NCBI GenBank assembly: GCA_009763385.1
Contig: CM019825.1
Span: 19,397,499 to 19,461,498, forward strand
Length of the DNA stretch: 64,000 bases
Direction: 5' to 3'
DNA from: Coix lacryma-jobi var. lacryma-jobi
Lineage: Eukaryota; Streptophyta; Magnoliopsida; Poales; Poaceae
Below the pieces are notes generated by a model. That model was given only the letters and a program-made list of their open reading frames with translations. It searched no databases and was not told where the DNA came from. Each line of letters starts with the position of its first letter. Positions within the stretch are counted from its first letter, which is position 1. Below, piece after piece: positions 22,690 to 33,767 of this stretch. The position numbers and the translations under genes were made by a program.

Positions 22690-23320
22690 TAGTGCACATC
22701 TGATGGAGAGGACCCTGTGGCTTACCATCACATCTGCTCTGCAGGAGAGACATCGGTGTGGGTGGACGCTCCCTGCTACAGGAACATGGTCAAGCGAGTG
22801 GACAGATCCACTCGTCCTTGTCCTCAGGAACTCTTGCAAAAACGACAGGAACTCTTACAGATCTTGATTCCATGCATCTCGGGTGGGTGGATCCCGTGAA
22901 TGGCGCTCTTGAGCTAGATCATGTGCGCCGCCACCACCACGGTCGTGGCCGTCGGAGACCTACGCCGGTCAACTTGAGGTCCTTGGAGGAGGCCTGGCAC
23001 ACACCCTAAACGGCGCCATGTGGATGTGGCCGGCACATGCGCAGATGTGGTCGGTCTCAGTGAAGGCAGCCACCTCACGGCACCGTCACCGAGATCTTCC
23101 ACCTTCGGGAGCCGCCGCACCTGGCACCGTACGGGCCCATGAATGTGTGCGTCGCCGCCGCCTGTGCTGTGGACTGGAAGAAGGGGAGGAGAAATACCTA
23201 GGGTTTGAAGGGTAGACCAATCGGGTGGGTATTTTAATATGTACTGATGTGATCTGGGCAGTTGATATGGATTGAAGGGCTCTGATCACCCGATGCCAAA
23301 TCAGGCTGGACTGGCTGATG
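22690..23320 (-). other. GC-rich block inside CACTA element, possible captured gene fragment
   Basis: This 630-bp block is much GC-richer than the rest of the transposon. On the minus strand it begins like a plant 5'UTR and first exon (AAACCCTAGGTATTTCTCC near 23190-23210, then CCGCCGCC-rich sequence). Open frames are short and I recognise no domain. It could be the remains of the element's own promoter/first exon or a captured host segment. Confidence 0.35.
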
Positions 23321-24483
23321 TAGCGGAAGAGGAAATCCGGCCCAGGTTTTTGAGTTGTAGCACATAGTCGAGATACTAAAATGTAAATTATAATTAAGAT
23401 GGTCTATAAGAGTTCTATATGTATCCTAATATATTTTTACGTGAATTTGACTACCGGATATATTGCGGTGCAAGCTTGTAGTTTTTCTAACTAAGTTGAG
23501 ATATGATTACATTTTATTCTATTGTAATTTGACAAACAATTAGAATAATAACTAAACTTGGTCATATAATTCCGCAAATTGACACAATAATATATTTTTG
23601 GTCCATAATAATTCCACAAAAATTTGGACAATTTTAATAAAGCGGGACTATATATCCTTCACAAATACATTGGGACAATAAATTTTAATAAAGCGAGACT
23701 ATATTCTCTTCATTTTTAATATACATATCAATGTATATATCTATTAATTTTTAGCTCCCAACTCCACTTTCCTATATATCCTTTTCACACCACAAGCCTA
23801 TTAAATTAAGTTTAGAAAAAAATACATATACATAAACAACCCGCTCAATATTTCTTTATTTATTATTTTATTAAATAATGTATGCATACATTTTTTTTAT
23901 TAAATCTGACTTTCAACCTTAAACGACCAGTTGTTTATCGTGTGTTCTAGTATTCTAGTAGTCCCTCCGGTGCTAATTTTAGAATATGGTGCAACATATT
24001 TGTGTCAGTTTATCAGTTCACTCCTACAAATGCATGTTTTTTTTTCTTACAGTGATTATGCTATATAAATAAAGAACCACAACTAATAACCTCCGCCACG
24101 AAATATATGTAACATGGGATAAAATATATTGAGAAAAATAAAAAAAAAGTATGGACCAACTCCACCATGCGACTCTAGAATATGTCAATATGGACAACAA
24201 TGTTTAAACAAATCAATAAATTATCTTGTGACACACAACCTTTGTCATAGGTCAGTGGCAATTGTAAATTAGCCTTTGTGACATAGAAAATGCCTCTATG
24301 ACATAGCAGTGATCGTCACTGGATGAAATTGGACTAGCTGTGTGACATTTTTTGTGACATACAACTTTATATTGTCACTAAGTTAGAATACCTAAAACAT
24401 AATGTCATAAACCATGTGATATAGTGACATTATGACTTGTTGTCATACTAATTACGTCAAAAAACCACACATTTCTTGTAGTG

Positions 24484-25457
24484 TATACTCGTTTCTGCCG
24501 CATCCATTCATCCTCCATATCATTCTTTATCTACTGTGGGTTTACTTGTCACTTTATCTAAATATGTTCATGAGAGATCTAGTTTCGAAGAATTAATTGT
24601 AACGAATTCAATGGTGCAATCAGAATTTAATTTGAATTTTCGGTTTGTGAGATATAACATTTTTTTGTTACAAAATATGGTGGGGCCCACCGGTGTCAGC
24701 AGCGCCCAGGCCTCCCACTCCTCTCGCGCGCGCGCGAGCACCTGGTCGCAGGCCCACACACCGTCTCCGCTAAAACACGCGGCCTCCGCTTGCTTTGCCG
24801 TATACGAGCGCGTACAGGAGACGTTACCAATTCCCGCTACACCAAATTTTTACGATAAAGAAAGGTAGCGGAAGGGGTAACCGTTCGCCGGTGCAGCTCG
24901 TCTCACAGAAAAATAAGTTACCGTTTCTAGAAGACTAGAACACATGACCTGGCGAGGAAGGCGTTTCCTTATCGCTCGATCGGTCGTTTTCACGTGGTCG
25001 GTTCGTCGGAGTCTGGACCCATGTGCCGACGGAGATCGGGCTGTGGGCATTATTTAACCCGAGCCTGGCGCACCTGTCTGGCTCCTTGCGACCGGCCGGG
25101 CCTGGCCGCCCGCGGGCGTCGGCGCTGCCGGAGCCGTGGATGCTACCAGAAACCAGATCGCACGCCTGTAATGTTAATCAGAGGTGCCGCCGTGCCGGTC
25201 CACCTGCACTGCACCCAGATCGTCACTCGCCACGTGATTAACCCACGAGGTTCCTTTATCCAAAAAAAAAAAACAAAAAACAAAAAAACAAACCGCGAGG
25301 TCCACGCAGCTCCGTCTTTATACCATACGACCGTGGGCAGGCGGACCGGCGGAGGGAACCGAGTGGCCCTGGCGTCGCGAGGCCGAGGCGAGCTAATCTG
25401 ACGGCGGCAGCGACGACTCCAACGACCACGCGCGGAGGCTGCACTGCTCCAGCCAAG
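24484..25457 (+). promoter_or_regulatory. Upstream region and probable 5'UTR exon of the LAZ1-like gene
   Basis: AT-rich up to about 24690, then strongly GC-rich up to 25457. A TATA-like TTTATACC lies at 25317-25324. A consensus splice donor (CAAG|GTGAGA) at 25457/25458 would end a non-coding first exon that splices to the acceptor at 27895. The short open frames here have no recognisable domain. Confidence 0.45.
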
Positions 25458-27895
25458 GTGAGAGCTCTCCCACCTACCTCAGGCGTGGACGCGCCGGTCT
25501 CCCAAGTACCTGTGGTCTTCGTGGCCTGTGGTTTCTCGCCGGGGTTTTGATCCAGGGCGGGTGCGAGCCCTCTCCGCCGCCGTGCTCTCGCGGCCCGCGA
25601 TCACGAGATGCGGTTCATAGGGCAGAGGTAGTTGATTGATGCAGGGCAGGGTTGTGCAGATATTTGGGGAGAAAGAGAGAGATGGGAGCTATTCGACTGT
25701 ACATGAGTGGAACGTGAGCTTTGAGTTGCCGAATGCCGAGTATACCAACCTACCTTTTGCTATCGGCATCTGGTTTGCTTTACCTTGCATAGTTGATGCA
25801 TTTGACAAAAACGGTTCCATGAATCGCTGTGGCAACACTACTGGTTGCAGTAGCATGCTAATTGCTAAGCCCCCAATTTATGTGTTGCCTGATGTAGGAT
25901 TGCAGATAGGATTCGTGTATCATGTGGCCATGGGTCCCCAATTCTCGTGTCAAATTGTTTCATATTCTGTAAATTTCTAGCTGTAACATCTCATTGTACT
26001 TGTCGAGAAGTCCAAGGCTGAATTCTGATGAACTTTTTACTGGAAAAGAAACAATAACTTAGGTCTGCAAATTCGTTAAATTATTTCATGTGTCCAGTGT
26101 TCAGGCTGCAGTATTGGTGCAGAAATCTTGCTTGCTTGATTATCTTCCCATCGAGCCATGCCTGTATGTCCTACTTACTTGAGTGACTTTGGAGAATTAT
26201 TTTTGTCAAACTACTGCACAAGTTATAGGTGTTCAAAGCGCAGTCTATTTTGTTTTTATATCCTTGTACATGTACAGGTGTGAAGTGCCTCATTCCATAT
26301 ACCCCGAGAAGAACCTGAGGTGTGGGTCAGTTAAGGATGGAATACTCTTAGTTGATTGGCTTTGGTGTCTTCTGTATTGCGCATATATGAAAGGTTTATG
26401 CTGATATTGTGATGTGCAGTTTGCAAAAGCTGTTTAGAAAATTCCATAGCTGATAGTCCTCCTTTCATTCTCTGATTAATGAGATCCTTGTTCTAAACAG
26501 TGGCTTTTAACTTATAGCACCCTGAACCCTGCACATAATCGGCAACCTCCTTTTTTCAATCAATGAAACAGTGTGCCTTAATTAGCCCCATTTAGTTAAG
26601 TGGGTTGTGTCAAGTCATCAGTTGGTGGTCGATAGAGACATAGTGCCATTTGCTCTCTTGAAAAAATGAATTCAGTTACTGTAACTGAACATGTACCCTA
26701 AGAAAAGGAGCATAAGATAAGTTTCCTTTACCAAGCCTCCTAGAGAAGTATTCAACTGTTTAGGAAATAGTCTTCTTACCACACTCTAGTTAAGTAAACA
26801 AACTAGGAGGCTAGAAAAAACTATTTTCAGGATTCAGATTGATCCCACTGAATTACTTCAAATGTATGTAGCACATATCTTATGGCACTGCCTTCATTCA
26901 CAGTCATGCCCAGTGCACAGTGGTTCTTTCCAACTGTTGCTTCTTTCTCTTCCCACCCTCATAATCTTCTACCATCAATTCTTCCTTGCTCCCTCTTGCC
27001 TTGCAGTAGCACATATAAATACTTGTTTATGCTGAAGAAATTTCAGGTTCTTGATTCACTCTTAATCAGTCATGCTATTCTTTGAGAAGATTAGTATCCA
27101 TAGAGTGAATGCAAGATCAAGACACATTACGGTCACAATACACTTTACCTATTCTATAGTGAAACTCTGATTTTCATTTCTTTTTAAATATTTATATGTT
27201 GGCCGTTTTTATCCTTGTAGCTACCATGAAAGAAGTTTCTTAATGCATCTCTAGATCTTTTCTGTTAGTTCAAAATCAATTCTACAGGCTTTTAGTTCTG
27301 TGCTTGGTCTTCATTAGACAAATCTAGTTAGATTAATCTAAATTTTGAAGCCAAAACCTGGCTCTAACTAAAGAAAGTGCTTGCAAAACATTTGATTGAT
27401 CACCTGTTCATTGGAGTGCAGCCAAGCTGAGCACAAGGTCCACCTATGTACGTATGCCCTACTTAAAGAAAGTGTTCTGACATTTGTGAGAAAAAGAAAA
27501 TAGATACAAAAATCTGTAAAAATTTGGCCATATGTGTGCTACACTGCTTGTTCCAAAAAAGACAAATAACTTGTCTCATTTTTGTGGGGGAAAAAAATCA
27601 AATTATTTCTCTTGTGTTTTGTGTAGCTTGTGTTTGTGTATGGTCTAGTTTTACCACAAAAATGATCTGTGTTAACATACTTGTCCATGGCCTACATGTA
27701 TGTTTTTATAGAAATTTTGGAATTTCACAAAGTGCATTTTTCAAACGGGGTGTCCGGGTGTACATATGCCTGGGCTGAATCAAATATCTGTGCATTATTG
27801 TGTTGTATTATGTCCTTGGTTCCTCTGTTAAAAAGGGTTATGTTTGATTTGTCATTAGCATAACTTCGATGAAGAACCTAATCTGCATTTTTCAG
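25458..27895 (+). other. Probable 5'UTR intron of the LAZ1-like gene
   Basis: About 2.4 kb between a good donor (25458) and a good acceptor (TTTTTCAG ending at 27895), five bases before the ATG. A 114-codon open frame at 25636-25980 has no domain I recognise and is probably chance. Confidence 0.5.
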
Positions 27896-27900
27896 GCACC

Positions 27901-30862
27901 ATGTCACTCATGTCTCCATTCCCGGGGATGGATCTAAGTAAAATGGATCCCGCGACTCTGACCCTCCTTGGGGCAGCTGGTTGTGTAATGCTGACTATGC
28001 ATTTCACTGTGCAATTGGTGTCACAACATCTATTCTATTGGAAAAACCCCAAGGAGCAGAAAGCTATACTTATTATTGTGCTAATGGCTCCACTATATGC
28101 TATCTCTTCCTTCGTGGGTCTTCTTGATATCCAGGGTAGCAAGACATTTTTCACATTCTTGGATGCTGTTAAAGAATGCTACGAGGCACTGGTGAGTCTT
28201 CTTTGGGTCAATCAGATTCTTATAGGCTTAAATGAAGCTTGCTATTTCACTAACACTTGTGGGATTTTCCTTTCAATTATGCAGGTGATTGCTAAGTTTA
28301 TGGCATTGATGTACAGCTACTTGAATATATCCATCAGCAAGAACATAGTCCCTGATGAAATCAAAGGGAGGGTGCTTCATCATTCCTTCCCTGTTTCTCT
28401 TTTCCTGGTACCTTCCTTGTTCCTTGGTAGTGAAAACTTTTTTTATTTCAGATTTTTTATAATTGCTGCTTAATTTTTGCAATGTGGCCTGTGCTATGGT
28501 GAGTTATGTTATAGTTCCATAACTGGAAATATGTATAAGAATCTTACTTGTTTGATGGAGATGACATTTTTTCCAGTGGAACTTTAATTATTTCCAATCT
28601 TTACAAGAACATTTACACTTCTCCATAGTAAAGTAATCATTCATGTAGCTTTTTTGTAGAATGATTGAACTATATACTTAATGGTGAGTAAGCTTACACC
28701 AGTTTTATCTGTTATTTCAAATCCAGTTTCTTTAGTTATGTCTTTCCAAATCTTCTGGTGTACTAAAATGTTATCTTTTTTTGTGTGTGTTTGAACTTCA
28801 GTTTCTTTAATTATAGCTTTTGAAACTAGACTGTATACTTATATAATGCTGTTTGTATCATGGTTTACAAGGCATCACCTAGGTGACGAGGCATACTGGG
28901 ATTTGGGGTGTTCCAGTTTGAATGACGAACAAAATCAGCAAAAAGGGAGTTAGGGAGGGAGAAGAGAGGAAGAACGGGAGGGGAGTTGGCCAGCAACCTG
29001 CAGCTGCTGCCATCCCTGCTGGTTCTGGAGCTGGTTCCCAACTCAGAACTTGCTCTGGTAAGCTGCAGCACGGTTGATCTGGAAGGGGGCGGTAATGGTG
29101 ATGTATCTGAGGGAGCAGAGCAGTGAGGAAAGGCAAGGTAAGCGGCAGGCAGGATAAGTTGCAGACACCAGCATCGCATCAAGAGAACAAGAGCGAGTGG
29201 CACAAAGAGGAGAGAGAGCGAGGGCAGAGGGGGATCTCCAGCACTGGATGCTTGATTGGGAGAACCACAGATGGTGGTAGGCCATGCCAGGGGAGGGGTA
29301 TATGGGCTTAGTAGTGGGCTGAGCCATTTCCTTTCTTAGTCCTTCCTTTTCTATTTTTTTTCCCTTTTCCTTTGTCTTCCTTGATGCTTTGGTTTTGCAG
29401 TTTCTTAGATTAGATTGGTAGGGTGTGTCGTCTTCTAACTGTCTAGCCGTTTGGAAGGGGGTGGCTCGCCACACCTCGTTTACCGCCTTAAGAACCATGG
29501 TATCTAGAACTTTGCTTTGCCTCATCCTTAAACGATTATATGCTGTAACTATAATGTCTATTGGAATTTTTAATAACTGTTGGCAACTCAATTTGTATTT
29601 AAGTTTATACGTTTCTCAGTTTTGGTTTCTATCTTTGATGAGAGGAACTAATAATCGGATGCATTCTACTATGGCAGCCCCGCAATGTCCGATTGGAGCA
29701 CAAGACATTGAAGCTTCTGAAGTATTGGACCTGGCAATTTGTTATTGTTAGGCCAGTATGTTCCATTCTGATTATTGCCCTTCAGCTTCTTGGGCTGTAC
29801 CCCAGCTGGGTCAGCTGGACGTTTAGTATTATACTGAACTTTTCAGTCTCCATGGCCTTATATGCCTTGGTTCTTTTCTACCACTTGTTTGCTAAAGAGC
29901 TGGCACCTCACAAGCCTCTTGCAAAGTTCTTGTGCATCAAAGGGATTGTCTTCTTCTCTTTCTGGCAGGTATATATCATCTTTACCTGAATGGCCATTTG
30001 GTTAATTCTTCAGTGTTTCTGAAAGCTTTATATATCTTTGCACGGGTGATTCTCTTGATTGCTTATAGACAACTCACTGGATGATTGATGTGGATTAGAT
30101 AGTATGTGCTTGGCAGGACTTAAGATGAAGCTTCATTTCTCGTTGATTCTTTGGTTTAGTTAGGGTTTACCACCTTGTGTCCACTTTCCTGCCATAATTT
30201 CCATTTTAGAGACTCCATTACAGTTTTTTTTCCCTTTCCCCCTGTGGTCAAGTTTTTTTTACAGTTTTAGTTCATGCAATCACATGTAGATTTCAGACAA
30301 TATTTCCTTATAAAACAGTGTCACATGTGTTACTTTATGGGTGATAGAGAAAGCAAGAGGTGTAGTGGAAATGAAAGTTACACTTAAAAAGAAAAAACCG
30401 AAACAAGCTAGTCAATTTGAGGTATCTCATCCATTTTGGAGGCAAGCTTAATTTGTAGTTTGGTCCTGCTGGAGGACATATTCCCCTTTGTATTAGTCGG
30501 CCAGTGCACTCCCCTCTTGTGGGTACGCCAGGCAACATTTGAATTTGTAAGGAACTTTCCATTGTGGAACGGGAAGAGCTATTTGCCTATTTTGATTGAA
30601 GTACCACTTGGCTTTTTCACCCTGATGGAAAACACCCATTGCACATTTTTCATTGCAGGGTTTTGCGCTTGATATTTTAACTCGAGCAGGCGTGATCAAA
30701 TCCCACCATTTCTGGCTGGACGTGGAGCACATCCAGGAGGCGATCCAGAACGTCCTGGTGATCCTTGAGATGGTCGTGTTTGCGGTCATCCAGCAATACG
30801 CCTACCATGTCGCCCCCTACAGCGGCGCTGACAGGGCGAAGTTTGAGAAGAAGAATGACTGA
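27901..30862 (+). CDS. LAZ1-like DUF300 (TMEM184/Ost-alpha family) membrane protein
   Basis: Coding exons 27901-28191, 28285-28407, 29678-29968 and 30659-30862, all phase 0 with GT/AG borders, encode 302 aa ending in TGA. Family hallmarks are YEALVIAKFMALMYSYLNI, NIVPDEIKGR, LKLLKYWTWQF, RPVCSILIIALQLLG and FLCIKGIVFFSFWQ. Several hydrophobic helices are evident (for example TLTLLGAAGCVMLTMHFTV near the N-terminus), consistent with the seven-pass topology of the family. Arabidopsis LAZ1 proteins act at the vacuolar membrane and LAZ1 loss suppresses autoimmune cell death. Human relatives are organic solute carriers. The length fits the short plant LAZ1-homolog subgroup. The first exon is probably non-coding, ending at 25457. 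The substrate cannot be told. Confidence 0.92.
28860..29499. mobile_element. Probable MULE- or hAT-like insertion in intron of the LAZ1-like gene
   Basis: Imperfect inverted ends ATGGTTTACAAGGC and (inverted) CATGGTTCTTAAGGC bound a GC-richer 640-bp block inside an AT-rich intron. GTATC occurs directly outside both ends (28855-28859 and 29500-29504), a candidate 5-bp target duplication. No coding capacity recognised. The superfamily is uncertain. Confidence 0.5.
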
Positions 30863-31125
30863 ACCAAGTTTCCAAAAAAAAAGTACTGCTCCAGTATATT
30901 TCCTTACGGATGGATAGACATAAGTTCATTGAGTATTTGAGTCTTCGCGAGTAGACTAGTATATTTTGGTAGCAAGTTATAGTGCTGCAAAATTACACTG
31001 CTTGCGCTCTGAATAATTTTGCTAGTTGTGTCGTTTTGAACGTTGTCGCTGAGGCTATGTAGCCGGGACTGTTCATCTTGTACGTACGCTCTCAGGTCTC
31101 AGGGTACTGGGGGAATCCTTTTATG

Positions 31126-31131
31126 AATAAA
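31126..31131 (+). terminator. Polyadenylation signal of the LAZ1-like gene
   Basis: AATAAA 264 bp after the stop codon, in an AT-rich 3'UTR. Confidence 0.55.
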
Positions 31132-31992
31132 GCTACAGTCCTGTTCTACAGAGGCCGCACTGGGCTTATTCCGATGAGGTTGCGGTCTTGCGGATGATTT
31201 TGCAATCTGGCGGATGATTTTGCGATCTGAATGCACGCACAGGCACAGCACGCTCGCCCTGTTTATTGGGATAACTTTTTTTTTCCCAGGAAACATTATC
31301 TGATAGTATAACTATGTGGTATTGAGGTCTGTGGCTAACAAACATTCGAGAGTTACTACTAGTAAACATGCTTGTCATCTGAGGATTTTGGGTCGTGATT
31401 TTCAGAGTTGTGAAGTGACAGTAAGGAGGGTTTTGTTTTTCTACTTGTTGCTCGTATCGTATGCTGAGAAAATTGTTGTATGGTTTCGTAGGCAACCTCA
31501 TCATAGCCTCTGCTGCGTGCTGCAGTGCTGCTGGTGCGACTGAGAGACGGCGATGCGATTCGCCCCGTCGTGTCAGACAGAGTGGAGACGCAAAAGCAGG
31601 GGCAGGGCACGCAGGTGGTGGTACAGGCTATAAGGTTATAGCACCGGCCCAGCGGTCCTGCCGCCTAGCGCGTAGAGGAGGGCGCGGTACAGTACCTGAA
31701 AGTGAGAAAAGAGGAGGGGGGCCGTGGACCGCATACAGCAAGCCAGTGAGTGGTGGCCCGGGTCGGGGTCGGGGTGGGCATACTACACTGACTGGTGACT
31801 GGCGTGGTGACTGCACTGCTACTGGCTGCTGCCTGCTGGAGCTCAGTGATGGCGCGTAGTACTACGTGGGGTCATGTGCAACTCCTGTAGATTCCTAGTA
31901 CGGCACTCGGCCTCGCCCCCTTCTCGTGACTTCTCCCAGCACCAGCCAACCAGTAGCACAAAGATGAAAGCGAATCCCACGGCCTAGAGGTA
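31132..31992. other. Intergenic region downstream of the LAZ1-like gene
   Basis: Contains a GC-rich patch at about 31500-31860 with short overlapping open frames on both strands and no recognisable product. No gene called. Confidence 0.4.
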
Positions 31993-32227
31993 GGGCGTCC
32001 GACGTTCAGTTCGCGAAATACCCCAAATATTTTGCGCACTACCTGTTTTAGACGCATGCATAGAGTATTAAATGTAGATAAAAAAATAACTAATTGTACT
32101 TTTGATTTATTCATGTTGAGACGAATCTTTTGAGTCTAGTTAGATCATGTTTGCATAAAATTTGTCAAATAACAACGAAAGTGCTACAGTAACTTTTCGC
32201 CAAATATTTCGCGAACTGAACAAGGCC
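31993..32227. mobile_element. Tourist-like MITE (GGCCTTGTTYAGTT family), left end diverged
   Basis: The right end read inverted is GGCCTTGTTCAGTTCGCGAA. The left end GTTCAGTTCGCGAAATA is its match, with the outermost 12 bases diverged. About 235 bp, non-coding, same family as 36148-36386. Confidence 0.7.
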
Positions 32228-33305
32228 TAACTTATGTGGACATAAGAGATAATAGAAAAAAATATTATATATATATATATATATTTTATTAGGTTTACAT
32301 ATTCATATTTTAGATTTTTAACCGATATGAAATAGACTAGCTATAATTTATTCATCGCTAGTGAATACTCTCGTACTTTTTTCTTATCCAGATCATAATA
32401 GCTAGCCATGGTGGACGCTCCCACAGTTGGCGCTAGTCGCTCGCTCCTAAACTTTGAAGCTAGTTGCCTTTAATCAGGAGGGGCAGAAACGTCTTATGCT
32501 CCTCTTGTTCTTGTCCCGCACGTACCCCTCGTGTTTTGTCAGGTGTGAATTGTGATGCTGATCAATGTAGAGTAGAGAGAGGCTGCTTATTGCTGCTGGT
32601 GGTGTGGGGAGGGGGGGCGTAGGACCGGGAAATTAAAAGGAGCGTCTACTGTATAGTATCAATACCATGGCGTCTGTTCGGCTTTGTGTGTGTGTGAGAG
32701 AGAGAGGGGAAGGAGCGAGAGGAACAGCAGATCTTGCGGGAAATATGTGGATGAGACATGGCAGCAACAGCAAAGGCCCCAGGCACGGCGGCAAGCGACA
32801 TCACCACCGGTCTCGTCGTTGCCGCGCGCGCTGTGGCACCACAGCAAGCCACTAGCCCAGCCCAGCCAGAGGGAGAGAGAGAGAAGAGAAAGGCGCTGAG
32901 ACGGCAGCGCGGTAGATCGTACGGTACGGGGAAGGTGGTCTCGGCCCGTTGCGGACGGCAGCTGACTGGAAGCCTTGTCTTGACGTTCGCCTGCGCGTCG
33001 CGTGCGACAGACCAGACCAGCGCATCGCCATCATCACATCATTGCTTCGCTCGCTGGTGTGCTGCGCCTGCTGCCCGCCCCGGCCGGCACGGGCGAAGCG
33101 GAGGAAGAGGAACCCCACCACCGGTCCGTGAAAACTGAAAAAAGCCCAAGAGAGGGAGCGGCTCAGCTATAATGATCGACCACTGATCAGGAAAAGAAAG
33201 CAGAGAGACAGCAGATGAGCAGAGACGCAGAGTAGTGTGTCTGTGTGTGACACTGTGACAGACTGACAGTGTGTGGTGCGGAGAGAGAGAGTGAGGCCTG
33301 GTTTA
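32228..33305. other. Intergenic DNA, no gene recognised
   Basis: An AT dinucleotide run near 32265-32284 is followed by AT-rich DNA. A GC-rich, GAGA-rich block at about 32640-33300 resembles a plant 5' region but has no convincing open frame or splice structure. The many short frames overlap on both strands. Confidence 0.35.
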
Positions 33306-33537
33306 GGGGGTGTTTAGTTGGTAGGAATTTGGGTGTAAAGTTCCTGTAGCACTTTCGTTGTTATTTGACAAACTTTGTCCAAATATGGACCAAGTAGACT
33401 CAAAAGATTCGTTTCGACATTTACAGACAAACTGTGCTATTAGTTATTTTTTTTACCTACATTTAATACTCCATGCATGTGTTTAAAGATTCGATGTGAT
33501 GAAGAATCTTGTAAAGTTTTGGGATCTAAACATGGCC
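33306..33537. mobile_element. Tourist-like MITE with TTA target duplication
   Basis: Begins GGGGGTGTTTAGTTGG and ends TCTAAACATGGCC, flanked by TTA at 33303-33305 and 33538-33540. Internally similar to the 36148 copy (CACTTTCGTTGTTATTTGAC). Confidence 0.75.
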
Positions 33538-33767
33538 TTAGTTTCTCCAACTTCCCCAAATATTTCTAGATTCCCCGTCACATCAATCTTTAGCTACATG
33601 CATGGAGCATTAAATGTAGTTAAAAAAATAATTGATTGTACTTTTAGTATCTACATGTCGAGACGAATCTTTTGAGTCTAGTTGGTCCATGTTTGGACAA
33701 AGTTTGTCAAATAACAACGAAAATGCTACAGTGCAGATTCCAAATATTTCTCGGAATTAAACAAGCT
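33538..33767. mobile_element. Second Tourist-like MITE, inverted and abutting the first
   Basis: TTAGTTTCTCCAACTTCCCC is the family's other end, and GGAATTAAACAAGC closes it. It is in the opposite orientation to 33306-33537 and begins where that copy ends, so one landed at the edge of the other. Confidence 0.65.

Larger units (their letters stand above)
20503..24483. mobile_element. Non-autonomous CACTA (En/Spm) transposon, 3981 bp
   Basis: Ends CACTACAAGACATGTGTGG and, inverted, CACTACAAGAAATGTGTGG form an inverted repeat of about 28 bp with one mismatch. It is flanked by a 3-bp target duplication TAT (20500-20502 and 24484-24486). Both subterminal 250-bp regions are packed with GTGACAT/ATGTCAC motifs, the kind of array bound by CACTA transposases. 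I found no transposase frame, so it needs an autonomous partner. It contains a MITE at 22399-22655 and a GC-rich block at 22690-23320. Confidence 0.92.

Noticed and set aside
25636..25980. 114-codon open frame upstream of the LAZ1-like coding region
   Set aside because: No recognisable domain, and it lies inside the predicted 5'UTR intron. Likely chance, though expression data could change this.
32640..33300. Possible microRNA (miR156/miR529-type) precursor because of GAGA-rich sequence
   Set aside because: No match to the mature sequences I know, and no convincing long hairpin seen by eye.
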